A stretch of 64,000 bases of DNA from Mordavella massiliensis (GCF_016901695.1 NZ_JACJKS010000008.1:1-64000); one strand, 5' to 3'; counted from the first letter of the stretch, positions 25,001-33,247 are shown. The notes: generated by a model not told the origin, from the sequence alone. Program-made: numbers and translations.

Positions 25001-25058
25001 CAGGAAGGTATCTGCCTTCTCCTGAAAACAGATACCTTCCTGATATCTCTTCTGTCAA
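25001..25058 (-). promoter_or_regulatory. larE promoter region with 14-bp inverted repeat
   Basis: Minus strand TTGACA (25053-25058) is followed after 18 bp by TATCTG (25029-25034), which lies inside CAGATACCTTCCTG (25029-25042). This arm is the exact complement of CAGGAAGGTATCTG (25001-25014). The 14-bp arms with a 14-nt gap are either a repressor operator over the -10 box, or an RNA hairpin followed by TTTT that could attenuate transcription into larE. Confidence 0.6.
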
Positions 25059-25149
25059 AAAAATGTAATCCCATCCTTCTGCTTCCGCACTTTCGCCGCG
25101 TCTTCTGACGCCCATTCCGGCTTCCTGCCGGACATCTGTTCTAATAGTA

Positions 25150-25509
25150 TCACATGAAGGAACTGCCGGCAACCGTTTTGTGTATCTCTTTCACTGCGCT
25201 GATCTGATCCAGACGGATCATCTTTGTGACTTTCTTCTTTTTTTCTTCACATACCATTTCCAGCCACTGCCCATCCAGGTCCTGCAAAATCCCTTTCTGA
25301 CTGTGGATCACCCCGATCCCGAACAGGGGGTCCTTCACCACTATTTCGACAGTCCTCCCCATATACCCGGGAAGGATCTCCGCCCATCTATTCCCGTCCT
25401 TCTGCGGCGCCTTTTTCCCGTTCTTTTCTTCTTTTTCCAGATGCGTGCACACAAAATATATCCCGTATGCCAGCATAAGTACCACCAAAACAAGCAGTGT
25501 CGTTGTCAT
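25150..25509 (-). CDS. Small single-pass membrane protein with C-terminal beta domain
   Basis: A 119-residue protein of no recognised family. One N-terminal helix (about 3-22, TTTLLVLVVLMLAYGIYFV) is followed by a Lys/Glu-rich linker and a beta-rich domain (about 50-115: YMGRTVEIVV, then DGQWLEMVCE, then KMIRLDQISAVKEI). The pattern of a Gly-containing first strand, a central GxLxDLDGQW turn and a final IRLxxI strand resembles an Sm-like barrel and recurs in the XRE protein encoded just upstream. The ATG at 25509 has an AGGAGA site and lies 4 nt after that gene, so the two form an operon. Confidence 0.6.
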   Translation of the reverse strand: MTTTLLVLVVLMLAYGIYFVCTHLEKEEKNGKKAPQKDGNRWAEILPGYMGRTVEIVVKDPLFGIGVIHSQKGILQDLDGQWLEMVCEEKKKKVTKMIRLDQISAVKEIHKTVAGSSFM

Positions 25510-25513
25510 AGTG

Positions 25514-26017
25514 TCAGCTCTCCTTCTCTTCTGCAAAAGACGCCCCGATGATCATAGCACGCTCTACTTTCCACACCACAGTTTCTTTTTGAAACATGGC
25601 ATCTTCCTTTGTTCTTTCGTATTCGATGGTGACCCAGCGGTCCCCCACTTCCAGGATCCGGACATTGGCATTATCCAGCAGCCCGTCCATCACGGCGTCC
25701 ATCGCATTCTCCTCCGCAAATTCCAACTGACAGCGCCTCCCCTCCAGCTTCTTAAGAATATGAAGGTCTGATCCGAGTTCTTTTCTCTCACCTGCAAGTC
25801 CCGCCAGCTCATCCAGGCTGACCTCGAAAATGACCGCCAGTTCCGCCGCTTTATCCAGGGCAGGCGCCCCCTGTCCGCATTCCCAGTTTGAGATGGTCTG
25901 CCTGGTAACAGCCAACCGGTCCGCTATCTCCTGCTGACTGTATCCGTACTTCTTGCGAAGCGTTGCCAGACGCTCGCCAAGCGAAGAGATATTTCCTTCA
26001 TTTTCATCGTTTCCCAT
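25514..26017 (-). CDS. XRE-family transcriptional regulator with C-terminal beta domain
   Basis: A 167-residue protein. Residues about 12-66 form an HTH_3 domain (LATLRKKYGYSQQEIADRLA, VTRQTISNWECG). The C-terminal part (about 90-160) has LEGRRCQLEF, GDRWVTIEYE and VVWKVERAMIIGASF, a beta pattern also found in the downstream membrane protein. It probably represses its own operon, and the membrane partner may sense or sequester. Ribosome binding site GGAGGGAAGGAG precedes the ATG. Neither the ligand nor the target genes can be read from sequence. Confidence 0.8.
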   Translation of the reverse strand: MGNDENEGNISSLGERLATLRKKYGYSQQEIADRLAVTRQTISNWECGQGAPALDKAAELAVIFEVSLDELAGLAGERKELGSDLHILKKLEGRRCQLEFAEENAMDAVMDGLLDNANVRILEVGDRWVTIEYERTKEDAMFQKETVVWKVERAMIIGASFAEEKES

Positions 26018-26052
26018 GCTGCTCTCCTTCCCTCCGGAAAAATTTCTTTATC

Positions 26053-26214
26053 TCAGGATAGCAGACACCCTGCAAAATTGCCAGCAAATCGCTTTGGAAC
26101 ATACGCAAATAAATTTGCGCAAATCACCGGAAGTGCCAAAAGGCACATTCCGGGATTGCAGGCGGTCGCCAGTGCAATAAAGACGGAGAATTTAAAGAAA
26201 TCCTCCGTCCTCAT
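26053..26214 (-). CDS. Possible small hydrophobic peptide upstream of the XRE gene
   Basis: A 53-codon frame with a hydrophobic, Cys-containing core (FIALATACNPGMC, LLALPVICANLFAYV), ending 35 nt before the XRE gene start. The ribosome binding site is weak (GGGAGAAAG, far from the ATG) and codon choice is AT-richer than its neighbours. Its first codons overlap a GACGGAG/CTCCGTC hairpin followed by TTTATT. It could be a real membrane peptide, a leader peptide for the XRE operon, or chance. Confidence 0.3.
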   Translation of the reverse strand: MRTEDFFKFSVFIALATACNPGMCLLALPVICANLFAYVPKRFAGNFAGCLLS

Positions 26215-26303
26215 TTTGTTTCTTTTCTCACTTTCTCCCGGACATTCCATAAGTGCAGGGCAGCCGGATCGTACACTTTTTCGCATACGTCCGACCCAGG
26301 CCG

Positions 26304-26711
26304 CTAATCCGAAAGTCCACGCAGGAGTTCTGCCGCCTCCCGCACTTTATCTGCCATGCCAAGATCTGCTGTTCCCACGATCAGATTATCGCACTGATTC
26401 ACCGGGAGCAGGATCCTTCTGGCCCGGCTCTGTCCCACTGCCGCAGCCATGGCCGGGGTGATCTCACCCAGCATGGAGTCTGCGATCACGATCCCGATGG
26501 GTCCGATGATCACGTCCGCTCTTTTGCACGCCACCAGCACCGCGTTTTCCCCGGTGGCAGCCTGATCCGCTCCCGCCCGGAGCATGGCGCCTGTGGCGAT
26601 ACTGTTCGTTCCTACTGCCAGCACCTCCGTCTCCGGGAGTTTCTCTTTTACTGCAGTTACAAGCTGCCGGCCCAGGCCGCCGCCCTGGCCGTCTATGATC
26701 AGCACCTTCAA
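26304..26711 (-). CDS. DUF3842 family protein
   Basis: A 135-residue protein with a Rossmann-like start (KVLIIDGQGGGLGRQLV, nucleotide-binding-type glycine loop), GTNSIATGAMLRAGADQAAT near residues 34-53, and the repeated IGPIGIVIADSMLGEITP block (about 70-87). This matches DUF3842, a Clostridia family of unknown function. The start codon is TTG with AAAGGAGG 7 nt upstream; no ATG is available near it. It lies 82 nt downstream of the M18 aminopeptidase gene on the same strand and may be read through from it. Confidence 0.8.
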   Translation of the reverse strand: MKVLIIDGQGGGLGRQLVTAVKEKLPETEVLAVGTNSIATGAMLRAGADQAATGENAVLVACKRADVIIGPIGIVIADSMLGEITPAMAAAVGQSRARRILLPVNQCDNLIVGTADLGMADKVREAAELLRGLSD

Positions 26712-26793
26712 GAAACTACCTCCTTTGCCGTTTCATCTGCTGCAATTATCTCTTAATGAAACGCTGCTCCCTGTCAACAGCGCCTCGTGGGCG

Positions 26794-28209
26794 TTACATT
26801 TCGCGGATAAAGGCCTTGTATCCCCTGTATGCCTCGTAGACGTCCGCCTTGCTGGTGATCTCCCACGGCGCGTGCATACACAGGACCGCGACGCCGCTGT
26901 CGATGACTTCCATGCCGTAGTTTGCCATGATGTAGGCGATCGTCCCGCCGCCCCCGGCGTCTACTTTGCCCAGCTCGGAAAACTGGTACGCCACACCGCC
27001 GTCATCCATCACGCGGCGGATCTTCGCCAGATACTCTGCGCTGGCGTCGTTTGAGCCGTTCTTTCCGCGGCTGCCTGTGTATTTGTTGAACACAAGTCCT
27101 TTTGCAAAGAATGCGGTGTTCCGCTTTTCAAATACCTCCGCAAACATGGGATCATAGGCAGCGCTCACGTCAGAAGAAAGCATCCGGGAATTCTGCAGGG
27201 CCCGGCGCAGCTTCAGCTCTGACTCGCCCTCCTTGAGGGCCAGGATTTCCGCCACTGTATTTTCAAAGAAACGGGAATGCATGCCCGTGGCTCCCACGCT
27301 GCCAACCTCCTCCTTGTCCACAAGGATGCAGCAGGCGGTTTTGTCCAGGTCCCCCGCATCCATCAGGGCAAAGAGAGATGTGAACGCGCACACCCTGTCA
27401 TCCTGCCCGTAGGCCATGATCATGCTCCGGTCGAAGCCGCAGTCGCGGGCGCGCCCCGCGGGCACGATCTCCAATTCCGCGGAGAAGAAATCTTCCTCCT
27501 CAATGCCGTATGTCTCTGCAAGAAGCTGCAGGATCTGCTTTTTCACCGTCTCTTTTTCCTGGCTGTCATTCCCATTGTCTGCGCCATCTGCACCGGCAAC
27601 CTCCAGCGGTCTGCTTCCGACAAGGAGATCCAGCTTCTCCCCTTCGATCACAATATTTGCTTTCTTCTCCATCTGTTTTGACGCCAGGTGCACCAGGAGA
27701 TCTGTCACCGCGAAAATAGGATCATCCTCCCTCTCGCCGATGCAGATGTCCACTGCGGTACCATCTTTTTTCACCAAGACTCCGTGCAGGGCCAGCGGGA
27801 GGGTTACCCACTGGTACTTTTTGATGCCGCCGTAGTAATGGGTATCAAGATAGGCAAGCTCGTCGCTCTCGTAGAGCGGGTTCTGCTTTACGTCAATGCG
27901 CGGGGAATCGATGTGTGCGCCCAGAAGGTTCATCCCTTTTTCCAGCGGCTCCCGTCCGATCTGAAACAGAAGCACACTCTTTCCCATGCACACGGCATAG
28001 ACTTTGTCGCCCGCCTTCAGGGCGCCCCCTGATTTCATGACCTCCTGCAGGTCCAGATAGCCGTTCTCTTTCGCAATCCGGACCGCCGTCCTGACACACT
28101 CCCTCTCTGTCTTCCCGTCGTCCAGACAATCTTTGTATAATTCGTTGATGCGCTCCAGTTCGCCCATCTGCTCCGGGGAATAGGTGCGCCATGCATTTTG
28201 TTTTTCCAT
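26794..28209 (-). CDS. M18-family aminopeptidase (ApeA-like)
   Basis: A 471-residue cytoplasmic dinuclear-zinc aminopeptidase that trims N-terminal residues from peptides, mainly leucine- or aspartate-type in this family. The metal and catalytic motifs are GAHIDSPR (about 97-104), VDKEEVGS (about 300), SSDVSAAYDP (about 345) and the C-terminal MHAPWE. The length and the ADGADNGNDSQEKE insertion around 210 are within family variation. Its -10 box, TATACT (28244-28249), lies just inside the left REP hairpin of the neighbouring RAYT element. AAGGAGGATG serves as ribosome binding site. Confidence 0.93.
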   Translation of the reverse strand: MEKQNAWRTYSPEQMGELERINELYKDCLDDGKTERECVRTAVRIAKENGYLDLQEVMKSGGALKAGDKVYAVCMGKSVLLFQIGREPLEKGMNLLGAHIDSPRIDVKQNPLYESDELAYLDTHYYGGIKKYQWVTLPLALHGVLVKKDGTAVDICIGEREDDPIFAVTDLLVHLASKQMEKKANIVIEGEKLDLLVGSRPLEVAGADGADNGNDSQEKETVKKQILQLLAETYGIEEEDFFSAELEIVPAGRARDCGFDRSMIMAYGQDDRVCAFTSLFALMDAGDLDKTACCILVDKEEVGSVGATGMHSRFFENTVAEILALKEGESELKLRRALQNSRMLSSDVSAAYDPMFAEVFEKRNTAFFAKGLVFNKYTGSRGKNGSNDASAEYLAKIRRVMDDGGVAYQFSELGKVDAGGGGTIAYIMANYGMEVIDSGVAVLCMHAPWEITSKADVYEAYRGYKAFIREM

Positions 28210-28264
28210 GGTATTTCATCCTCCTTATTCTGCTGATGGATATAGTATACCACACTTTATTGAG

Positions 28265-28317
28265 GACGTAACGTTTTTCAAAAGTATTACGTCCGGAATT
28301 ACACCAACTGGTGTGCA
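28265..28317 (-). repeat. REP unit, left copy
   Basis: Read on the minus strand: TGCACACCAGTTGGTGTAA, then TCCGGACGTAATACTTTTG and a partly degenerate second arm ending TTACGTCC. It has the same two-hairpin structure (ACACC/GGTGT, then GGACGTAA/TTACGTCC) as the right copy, in inverse orientation. Mismatches in the second hairpin suggest this copy is decaying. Confidence 0.8.
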
Positions 28318-28345
28318 TTTGTAAAACATCTCCTGTGTAATTGTG

Positions 28346-29113
28346 CTAATTGTTTTTTACCTGATTTCTTATTTTTGAATATAGAATTTTAGATTTGCGC
28401 TGTGATACATTCAGCATCTGCTGAAGTTGATTGATGTATGCCTCCCGGTATGCCTTTTCTTCAAAAATCTGTGTCTGGTAATCCAGTCCGGCTGTTTCAT
28501 ACATTTCTTTTGCTATTTTCTCTGCTATTTCCAATCGTTGCTGCTCCATTTCATCGTATGTATCCTGAAAGACTTCATATTTTCTATCCCCATGAAATTT
28601 TTCAAAACATGTTTTATCTCCGAATTTTTCTCTTACAGAAATAATGATCTCGGGATCAATAATCGTCTCCTTGTCTGAGAAAAACTCCGGCATGCTACTG
28701 AATCGATAACCTGATACGCGGGCGGCCATTCCCGCTTTTACCGGATTCATGTGGATATAACGCAGACAATTCCAGAAATACGCTTCCGTTTCTATACATT
28801 CACTTTTGAAACGGTTTTGGAAAACATGTCCATTTCGATTATGTTTATAATTATAATAAAATGCATATTCCGCCAGGATTCTGGCCATGAACAGTGACAA
28901 AACTTCCAGATCCGCCTGGATCATAAGATGAGCATGGTTTGACATGATGCAGTATGAGTAGATCTTTACTTCATACTTCTTTAGATACTTTTTGATGACT
29001 TTCTTGAAATATAACTTTTCCCGTGTCTGTCCAAAGTTATTTTCCCGGGCTATCCCCTTTACGATCACATGATATACACCGGTACTGCTTTTCTGTCGTC
29101 TTCTTTCTGGCAA
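28346..29113 (-). CDS. REP-associated tyrosine transposase (RAYT, IS200-like Y1 transposase)
   Basis: A 255-residue HUH-type enzyme. SSTGVYHVIVKGIAREN is the family opening; the metal-binding motif is SNHAHLMI (H-A-H), and the nucleophilic tyrosine lies in the YYNYKHNRNGHVFQNRF block, followed by LRYIHMNPVKAGM. RAYTs nick single-stranded REP hairpins. The frame is open to 29197, inside the right REP, but a TTG at 29113 with AGAAGGG upstream gives the usual MPxRRRQK start. A helical C-terminal extension (about 195-255) is longer than in minimal RAYTs. Low GC relative to its neighbours points to separate acquisition. Confidence 0.85.
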   Translation of the reverse strand: MPERRRQKSSTGVYHVIVKGIARENNFGQTREKLYFKKVIKKYLKKYEVKIYSYCIMSNHAHLMIQADLEVLSLFMARILAEYAFYYNYKHNRNGHVFQNRFKSECIETEAYFWNCLRYIHMNPVKAGMAARVSGYRFSSMPEFFSDKETIIDPEIIISVREKFGDKTCFEKFHGDRKYEVFQDTYDEMEQQRLEIAEKIAKEMYETAGLDYQTQIFEEKAYREAYINQLQQMLNVSQRKSKILYSKIRNQVKNN

Positions 29114-29155
29114 TATATCCCTTCTTTCGGTTTTCACAGGGATATGATACACAAT

Positions 29156-29216
29156 TGCACACCAGTTAGTGTAATTCCGGACGTAATACTTTTGCAAAGT
29201 ATTACGTCCGGAATTA
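29156..29216 (+). repeat. REP unit, right copy (perfect 21-bp stem)
   Basis: TGCACACCAGTTAGTGT (29156-29172) is followed by a perfect inverted repeat: the 21-nt arm at 29172-29192 pairs with 29196-29216 around the loop TGC. The stem core is GGACGTAATACTTT. It ends 12 bp from the kbl stop codon and could also stabilise or end the kbl mRNA. Confidence 0.9.
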
Positions 29217-29227
29217 ACAGAATTAAA

Positions 29228-30427
29228 TTATTTCAGGCCCATTTCTTCTCTTACTTCAATGAAGCACTTCACGATGAAATCGATGTCCTCTTTTGTATGG
29301 CTTGCGCATACCTGTGTGCGGATCCTTGCCTTTCCCTTCGGTACTACGGGGTAGGAGAACGCCACTACGTATACGCCCTTCTCCATCATGCGCTTTGCGA
29401 ACTCGGCTGCGGTCTTCTCATCATAGAGCATAACCGGTACGCACGGATGTGTGCCAGGGATGATGTCGAAACCGTTGTCTACAAGAAGTTTTCTGTAGTA
29501 TGCTGTCACTTCTTCCAGATGATCCCGAAGTGCCGTGCTCTCGCCGAGCATCTTGAACATCTCGATGCTGGCTCCTGCGATAGCCGGTGCCAGGGAGTTG
29601 GAGAACAGGTACGGACGGCTTCTCTGGCGGAGAAGATCAATGATCTCCTTGCGGCCGGATGTGTATCCGCCGGAGGCTCCTCCGAGCGCCTTGCCCAGTG
29701 TTCCCGTAATGATGTCGACTCTTCCCTGCACGCCGCAGTACTCCGGAGTGCCGCGTCCTGTCTTGCCGACAAATCCTACTGCGTGGCTGTCATCCACCAT
29801 GACAAGCGCATTGTACTTGTCTGCCAGGTCGCAGATGCCCTGCAGGTTGCAGATGATGCCGTCCATGGAAAATACGCCGTCTGTGGCGATCAGCTTGATC
29901 CTTGCACCGCCCTCGTCAGCCTCTTTCAGCTTGGCCTCCAGGTCTTCCATATCGTTGTTCTTATAGCGGAATCTCTTTGCTTTGCAGAGACGGACGCCGT
30001 CAATAATGGAAGCGTGGTTCAGCTCGTCGCTGATCACTGCGTCCTCCGCCGTGAGAAGCGTCTCGAACAGACCGCCGTTCGCATCAAAGCAGGAGGAGTA
30101 AAGGATCGTGTCGTCCGTTCCAAGGAAATCGGAGATCGTCTTCTCCAGTTTCTTGTGGATATCCTGCGTGCCGCAGATGAAGCGGACGGAGGCAACGCCG
30201 TATCCCTTCTCATCGTATGTCTTTTTGGCAGCCTCGATCAGTCTCGGGCTGTCGCCCAGTCCCAGATAGTTGTTGGCGCACATGCAGAGCAGCTCTCTGC
30301 CGTCCTCCATCTTCACTCTGGCTCCCTGGGGAGATACGAACGGCGCCTCGCCTTTAAAAAGGCCTGCCTCTTTAATCCCCTCCACTTCCTTTGCATAGAT
30401 GCTTAAAATATCGTCTTTACGTGCCAT
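29228..30427 (-). CDS. kbl: Glycine C-acetyltransferase (2-amino-3-ketobutyrate CoA ligase)
   Basis: A PLP enzyme that cleaves 2-amino-3-oxobutyrate with CoA into glycine and acetyl-CoA, the second step of threonine breakdown. The 399-residue length is exactly that of the family. [10 protein letters not shown] (about 49-58), [17 protein letters not shown] (about 205-221) and the PLP-lysine segment [13 protein letters not shown] (about 236-248) are present. It lies 140 nt downstream of tdh on the same strand, forming the tdh-kbl pathway pair. Ribosome binding site AAGGAG. Confidence 0.96.
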   Translation of the reverse strand: MARKDDILSIYAKEVEGIKEAGLFKGEAPFVSPQGARVKMEDGRELLCMCANNYLGLGDSPRLIEAAKKTYDEKGYGVASVRFICGTQDIHKKLEKTISDFLGTDDTILYSSCFDANGGLFETLLTAEDAVISDELNHASIIDGVRLCKAKRFRYKNNDMEDLEAKLKEADEGGARIKLIATDGVFSMDGIICNLQGICDLADKYNALVMVDDSHAVGFVGKTGRGTPEYCGVQGRVDIITGTLGKALGGASGGYTSGRKEIIDLLRQRSRPYLFSNSLAPAIAGASIEMFKMLGESTALRDHLEEVTAYYRKLLVDNGFDIIPGTHPCVPVMLYDEKTAAEFAKRMMEKGVYVVAFSYPVVPKGKARIRTQVCASHTKEDIDFIVKCFIEVREEMGLK

Positions 30428-30466
30428 TTCAGTTTTACGCTCCTTCTTGTTCTTGATTTTCTTCTG

Positions 30467-30487
30467 CCGCAGGCGCGCAGCCTGCGG
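30467..30487. other. Stem-loop between tdh and kbl
   Basis: CCGCAGGC (30467-30474) and GCCTGCGG (30480-30487) form a perfect 8-bp stem with a 5-nt loop. There is no T-run on the minus strand, so an mRNA-stability or processing role is more likely than termination. Confidence 0.45.
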
Positions 30488-30567
30488 ACTTTCTCTTTGT
30501 TCTGAAGACAGCCTCCCTTATAACCTTATAATAGGAAGGAAAAATCTGTCAGACTTCTCCGGACGGA

Positions 30568-31632
30568 TCAGTCGTTGATATGGGACCAGTCAAGGATAAC
30601 CTTTCCGGACTCACCGGAGATCATGGCCTCAAAGCCCTTCGCGAAATCTTTGATGTCAAAGTGGTGCGTGATAATGCCGGAAATATCCAGTCCTGCCTGC
30701 AGCATAGTGGACATCTTATACCATGTATCCCACACTTTTCTTCCATAGATACCGCGCAGGTTCAGTCCGTTGAAGATCACCGTCTCCAGGTCTACCTTTG
30801 CGTCCGTTCTCTGCAGGCCGAGAAGGGCGATCTTTCCGCCGTGCTTCATATTGTGGATCATATCGTGCAGGGCTGCCTGGGAACCGGACATCTCAAGTCC
30901 GACATCAAATCCCTCTGTCATGCCGATCTCTTTCATCACATCCGGAAGCTTCTCTTTCCCGAGATTCACTACCCTTGTGGCACCCAGCTTCTTCGCCAGA
31001 TCCAGGCGGTACTCGTTGAAGTCCGTCACGACCACGTGTCTTGCGCCGGAGAATTTCACGATGGCTGCCGCCATGATGCCGATGGGGCCTGCGCCCGCCA
31101 CCAGCACGTCCTCGCCCAGCACGTCGTAGGAGAGCGCCGTGTGAGTCGCATTTCCAAAGGGATCAAAGATCGCGTACATCTCCTCCGGAATGTTGGGGTT
31201 GCAGGGCCATACGTTGGAAGACGGGATGACAAGATACTCGGCAAACGCGCCGTTGCGGTTCACGCCCACGCCCTTGGCGTCCTTGCAGTTCTCCTTGTGT
31301 CCTTCCAGACAGTTGCGGCACTTGCCGCATGTGATATGTCCCTCGCCGGAAACAAGATCACCGATGTGGAATCCCTGTACGCCTGCGCCGACTTCCACGA
31401 TCTCGCCCACGTACTCGTGTCCTGCTGTCAGGCCGATCGGGATCGTGTGCTGCGCCCAGTCGTTCCACTGCCAGATATGTACGTCCGTACCGCAGATCGC
31501 CGTCTTGTGTATCTTGATCTTCACATCATTGGGGCCAACCTCCGGAATGGGGACTCTCTTCATCCAAAGACCTTCCTCCGGCTTCTCCTTTACGAGAGCC
31601 CACATCATCCCATCATTTTTTACTTCTCCCAT
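30568..31632 (-). CDS. tdh: L-threonine 3-dehydrogenase
   Basis: A zinc-dependent medium-chain dehydrogenase that oxidises L-threonine to 2-amino-3-oxobutyrate with NAD+. The 354-residue protein has the catalytic zinc motifs [13 protein letters not shown] and [12 protein letters not shown], the structural-zinc cysteines [15 protein letters not shown], and the Rossmann motif [12 protein letters not shown] (about 168-179). An ATG at 31641 is only 1 nt from GGAGG; the ATG at 31632 has 10 nt spacing and is preferred. Followed by kbl; divergent from the threonine/serine symporter gene sstT. Confidence 0.95.
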   Translation of the reverse strand: MGEVKNDGMMWALVKEKPEEGLWMKRVPIPEVGPNDVKIKIHKTAICGTDVHIWQWNDWAQHTIPIGLTAGHEYVGEIVEVGAGVQGFHIGDLVSGEGHITCGKCRNCLEGHKENCKDAKGVGVNRNGAFAEYLVIPSSNVWPCNPNIPEEMYAIFDPFGNATHTALSYDVLGEDVLVAGAGPIGIMAAAIVKFSGARHVVVTDFNEYRLDLAKKLGATRVVNLGKEKLPDVMKEIGMTEGFDVGLEMSGSQAALHDMIHNMKHGGKIALLGLQRTDAKVDLETVIFNGLNLRGIYGRKVWDTWYKMSTMLQAGLDISGIITHHFDIKDFAKGFEAMISGESGKVILDWSHIND

Positions 31633-31964
31633 GATATACATACCTCCATTTTCTCTCGATTCCCGCCCCTTTTTTATAGAATCTTTCTATAAATAAGCGG
31701 GCAGTTGCTCTTTGATTATTATAGCACTCCTGCACGGTGACTACAATTATATATTGACAATTTTTTATGCATATTGTACTTTTTTGATTGTTAATCTTCT
31801 AACATTTTTGTAGAATTTATTCTACTTTTTACAAGTTTTTTCACTTTTTCTATAGCATTATTGATGATTATATGCGATAATAAGTCCTATCAGGAAACGC
31901 AGAAAACTGAAATCATGAGAGAAAGAGAGGAGAAGCAGATCAGAAAGTATCTGCGAAAGAAAGT
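31633..31964. promoter_or_regulatory. Divergent tdh / sstT control region
   Basis: A 332-bp AT-rich gap without a gene. Minus strand TTGTAG (31741-31746), 17 bp, TATAAT (31718-31723) is a good tdh promoter. Plus strand TTGACA (from about 31756) with a weak TACTTT 17 bp later could start a long sstT leader. Two related palindromes occur: TTTATAGAA-TCT-TTCTATAAA (31673-31693) in the tdh leader and GTAGAATTTATTCTAC (31810-31825) on the sstT side. Both share TAGAA...TTCTA and are candidate sites for one regulator. Confidence 0.6.
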
Positions 31965-33236
31965 ATGAGAAATGTAATCAAAAAATGGAACAGCATCAGC
32001 CTTGTTACCCGGATCATCTGCGGATTGATCATCGGTATCATCCTTGGCCTTGCTGTTCCGCAGGCAACCGGTATTTCCATTCTCGGCGATCTGTTCGTTG
32101 GGGCGCTCCGCGGCGTCGCACCCGTTCTGGTATTCTTCCTTGTAATGAGTGCGCTGTGCCACATGGGCGAAGGACAGAAGACCAACATGAAGGCGATTGT
32201 TATCCTCTATTGCCTTGGCAACCTGCTCGCCGCCCTGGTAGCCGTAATTGCCCACTACATCTTCCCGGTAACAGTCACATTCTCCGAGAACACGGCGACA
32301 AGTGATGTGACTCCTCCGAGCGGTGTGGTAGAAGTCATCACGAACCTTCTGATGAACCTGGTAGACAACCCGGTAAATGCAATCGTAAATGCCAACTACA
32401 TCGGCATCCTGGCATGGGCCATCATCTTCGGCGTTGCGCTCAAGAAAGCCGGCCCGGGCACGAAGAAAGCCCTGGAGGACATCTCCGACGCCGTATCCGT
32501 TGCCGTACAGTGGGTTATCAGCTGCGCACCCTTCGGTATCATGGGCCTGATCTTCGGCACGATCTCCGAGCAGGGTCTGGAAGCGCTTGTTGAATACGGC
32601 AAGCTGATCGCTGTTCTGGTAGGCAGCATGGCTGTTGTCGCCTTCATCATCAACCCGCTTGTTACCTTCATCTGCGTACGCAAAAATCCGTACCCGCTTG
32701 TATTCACCTGCTTAAAGGAAAGCTTTATCACAGCGTTCTTCACAAGAAGCTCCGCTGCCAACATTCCGGTTAACATGGAGCTGTGCAAGAACCTGAACCT
32801 GGATGAGGATACATACTCCATCTCCATCCCGCTGGGATCCACAGTCAACATGGCTGGCGCCGCCATCACGATCTCCACGATGGCCCTTGCCGCAGCGACA
32901 ACACTGGATATCCATGTTTCCTTTGGCTCCGCCCTGATCATGTGCGTTCTGGCAGCGGCCAGCGCGGCAGGTGCATCCGGCGTGGCCGGCGGATCCCTTC
33001 TGCTGATCCCGCTCGCCTGCAGCCTCTTCGGCATCCCGAACGACATCGCCATGCAGGTTGTCGGCGTAGGCTTCATCATCGGCGTGATCCAGGATTCCTG
33101 CGAGACAGGTATCAACTCCTCCACAGACGTTCTCTACACAGCCTGTGCGGAGTTCCGCGACAGACGGCTTCATCCCGAGAACTATGTAGGAAAGCCGGAA
33201 GCGCGCTTCACCGTTCCGAAGAGAGGCAAAGCGTAA
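31965..33236 (+). CDS. sstT: Serine/threonine:Na+ symporter
   Basis: A 423-residue inner-membrane protein of the DAACS (glutamate/aspartate transporter-fold) family. ITAFFTRSSAANIPVNMELC (about 257-276) contains the re-entrant hairpin serine-rich motif of SstT, and IPLGSTVNMAGAAITISTMA the conserved NMxGxx helix. GASGVAGGSLLLIPLACSLF forms the second hairpin. SstT imports serine and threonine with sodium. Its divergent position beside tdh-kbl makes a complete import-and-catabolism module for threonine. AGGAGAAGC lies rather far upstream; the start is the first ATG of the conserved N terminus. Confidence 0.93.
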   Translation: MRNVIKKWNSISLVTRIICGLIIGIILGLAVPQATGISILGDLFVGALRGVAPVLVFFLVMSALCHMGEGQKTNMKAIVILYCLGNLLAALVAVIAHYIFPVTVTFSENTATSDVTPPSGVVEVITNLLMNLVDNPVNAIVNANYIGILAWAIIFGVALKKAGPGTKKALEDISDAVSVAVQWVISCAPFGIMGLIFGTISEQGLEALVEYGKLIAVLVGSMAVVAFIINPLVTFICVRKNPYPLVFTCLKESFITAFFTRSSAANIPVNMELCKNLNLDEDTYSISIPLGSTVNMAGAAITISTMALAAATTLDIHVSFGSALIMCVLAAASAAGASGVAGGSLLLIPLACSLFGIPNDIAMQVVGVGFIIGVIQDSCETGINSSTDVLYTACAEFRDRRLHPENYVGKPEARFTVPKRGKA

Positions 33237-33247
33237 GGAAGATTTTC

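Larger units (their letters stand above)
28264..29216 (-). mobile_element. RAYT/REP module inserted between kbl and the aminopeptidase gene
   Basis: A transposase gene of about 0.77 kb is bracketed by two inverted copies of one REP unit (28265-28317 and 29156-29216). The segment is clearly AT-richer than its flanks. RAYTs are single-copy HUH-type proteins that mobilise or maintain REP hairpins rather than moving as a normal insertion sequence. A further solitary REP unit lies at 36673-36724. Confidence 0.8.

Noticed and set aside
26131-26178. Short DNA similarity between the XRE leader and the SMR leader (ACTGGCGACCGC) and near 46990 (AAGTGCCAAAAG)
   Set aside because: Matches of 12-16 nt with mismatches are expected by chance in 64 kb; there is no shared structure around them.
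26053-26214. Micro-ORF as an AgrD-like autoinducing peptide precursor
   Set aside because: A C-x4-Y-x-P-K string is present, but no AgrB-type processing gene or sensor kinase lies nearby.
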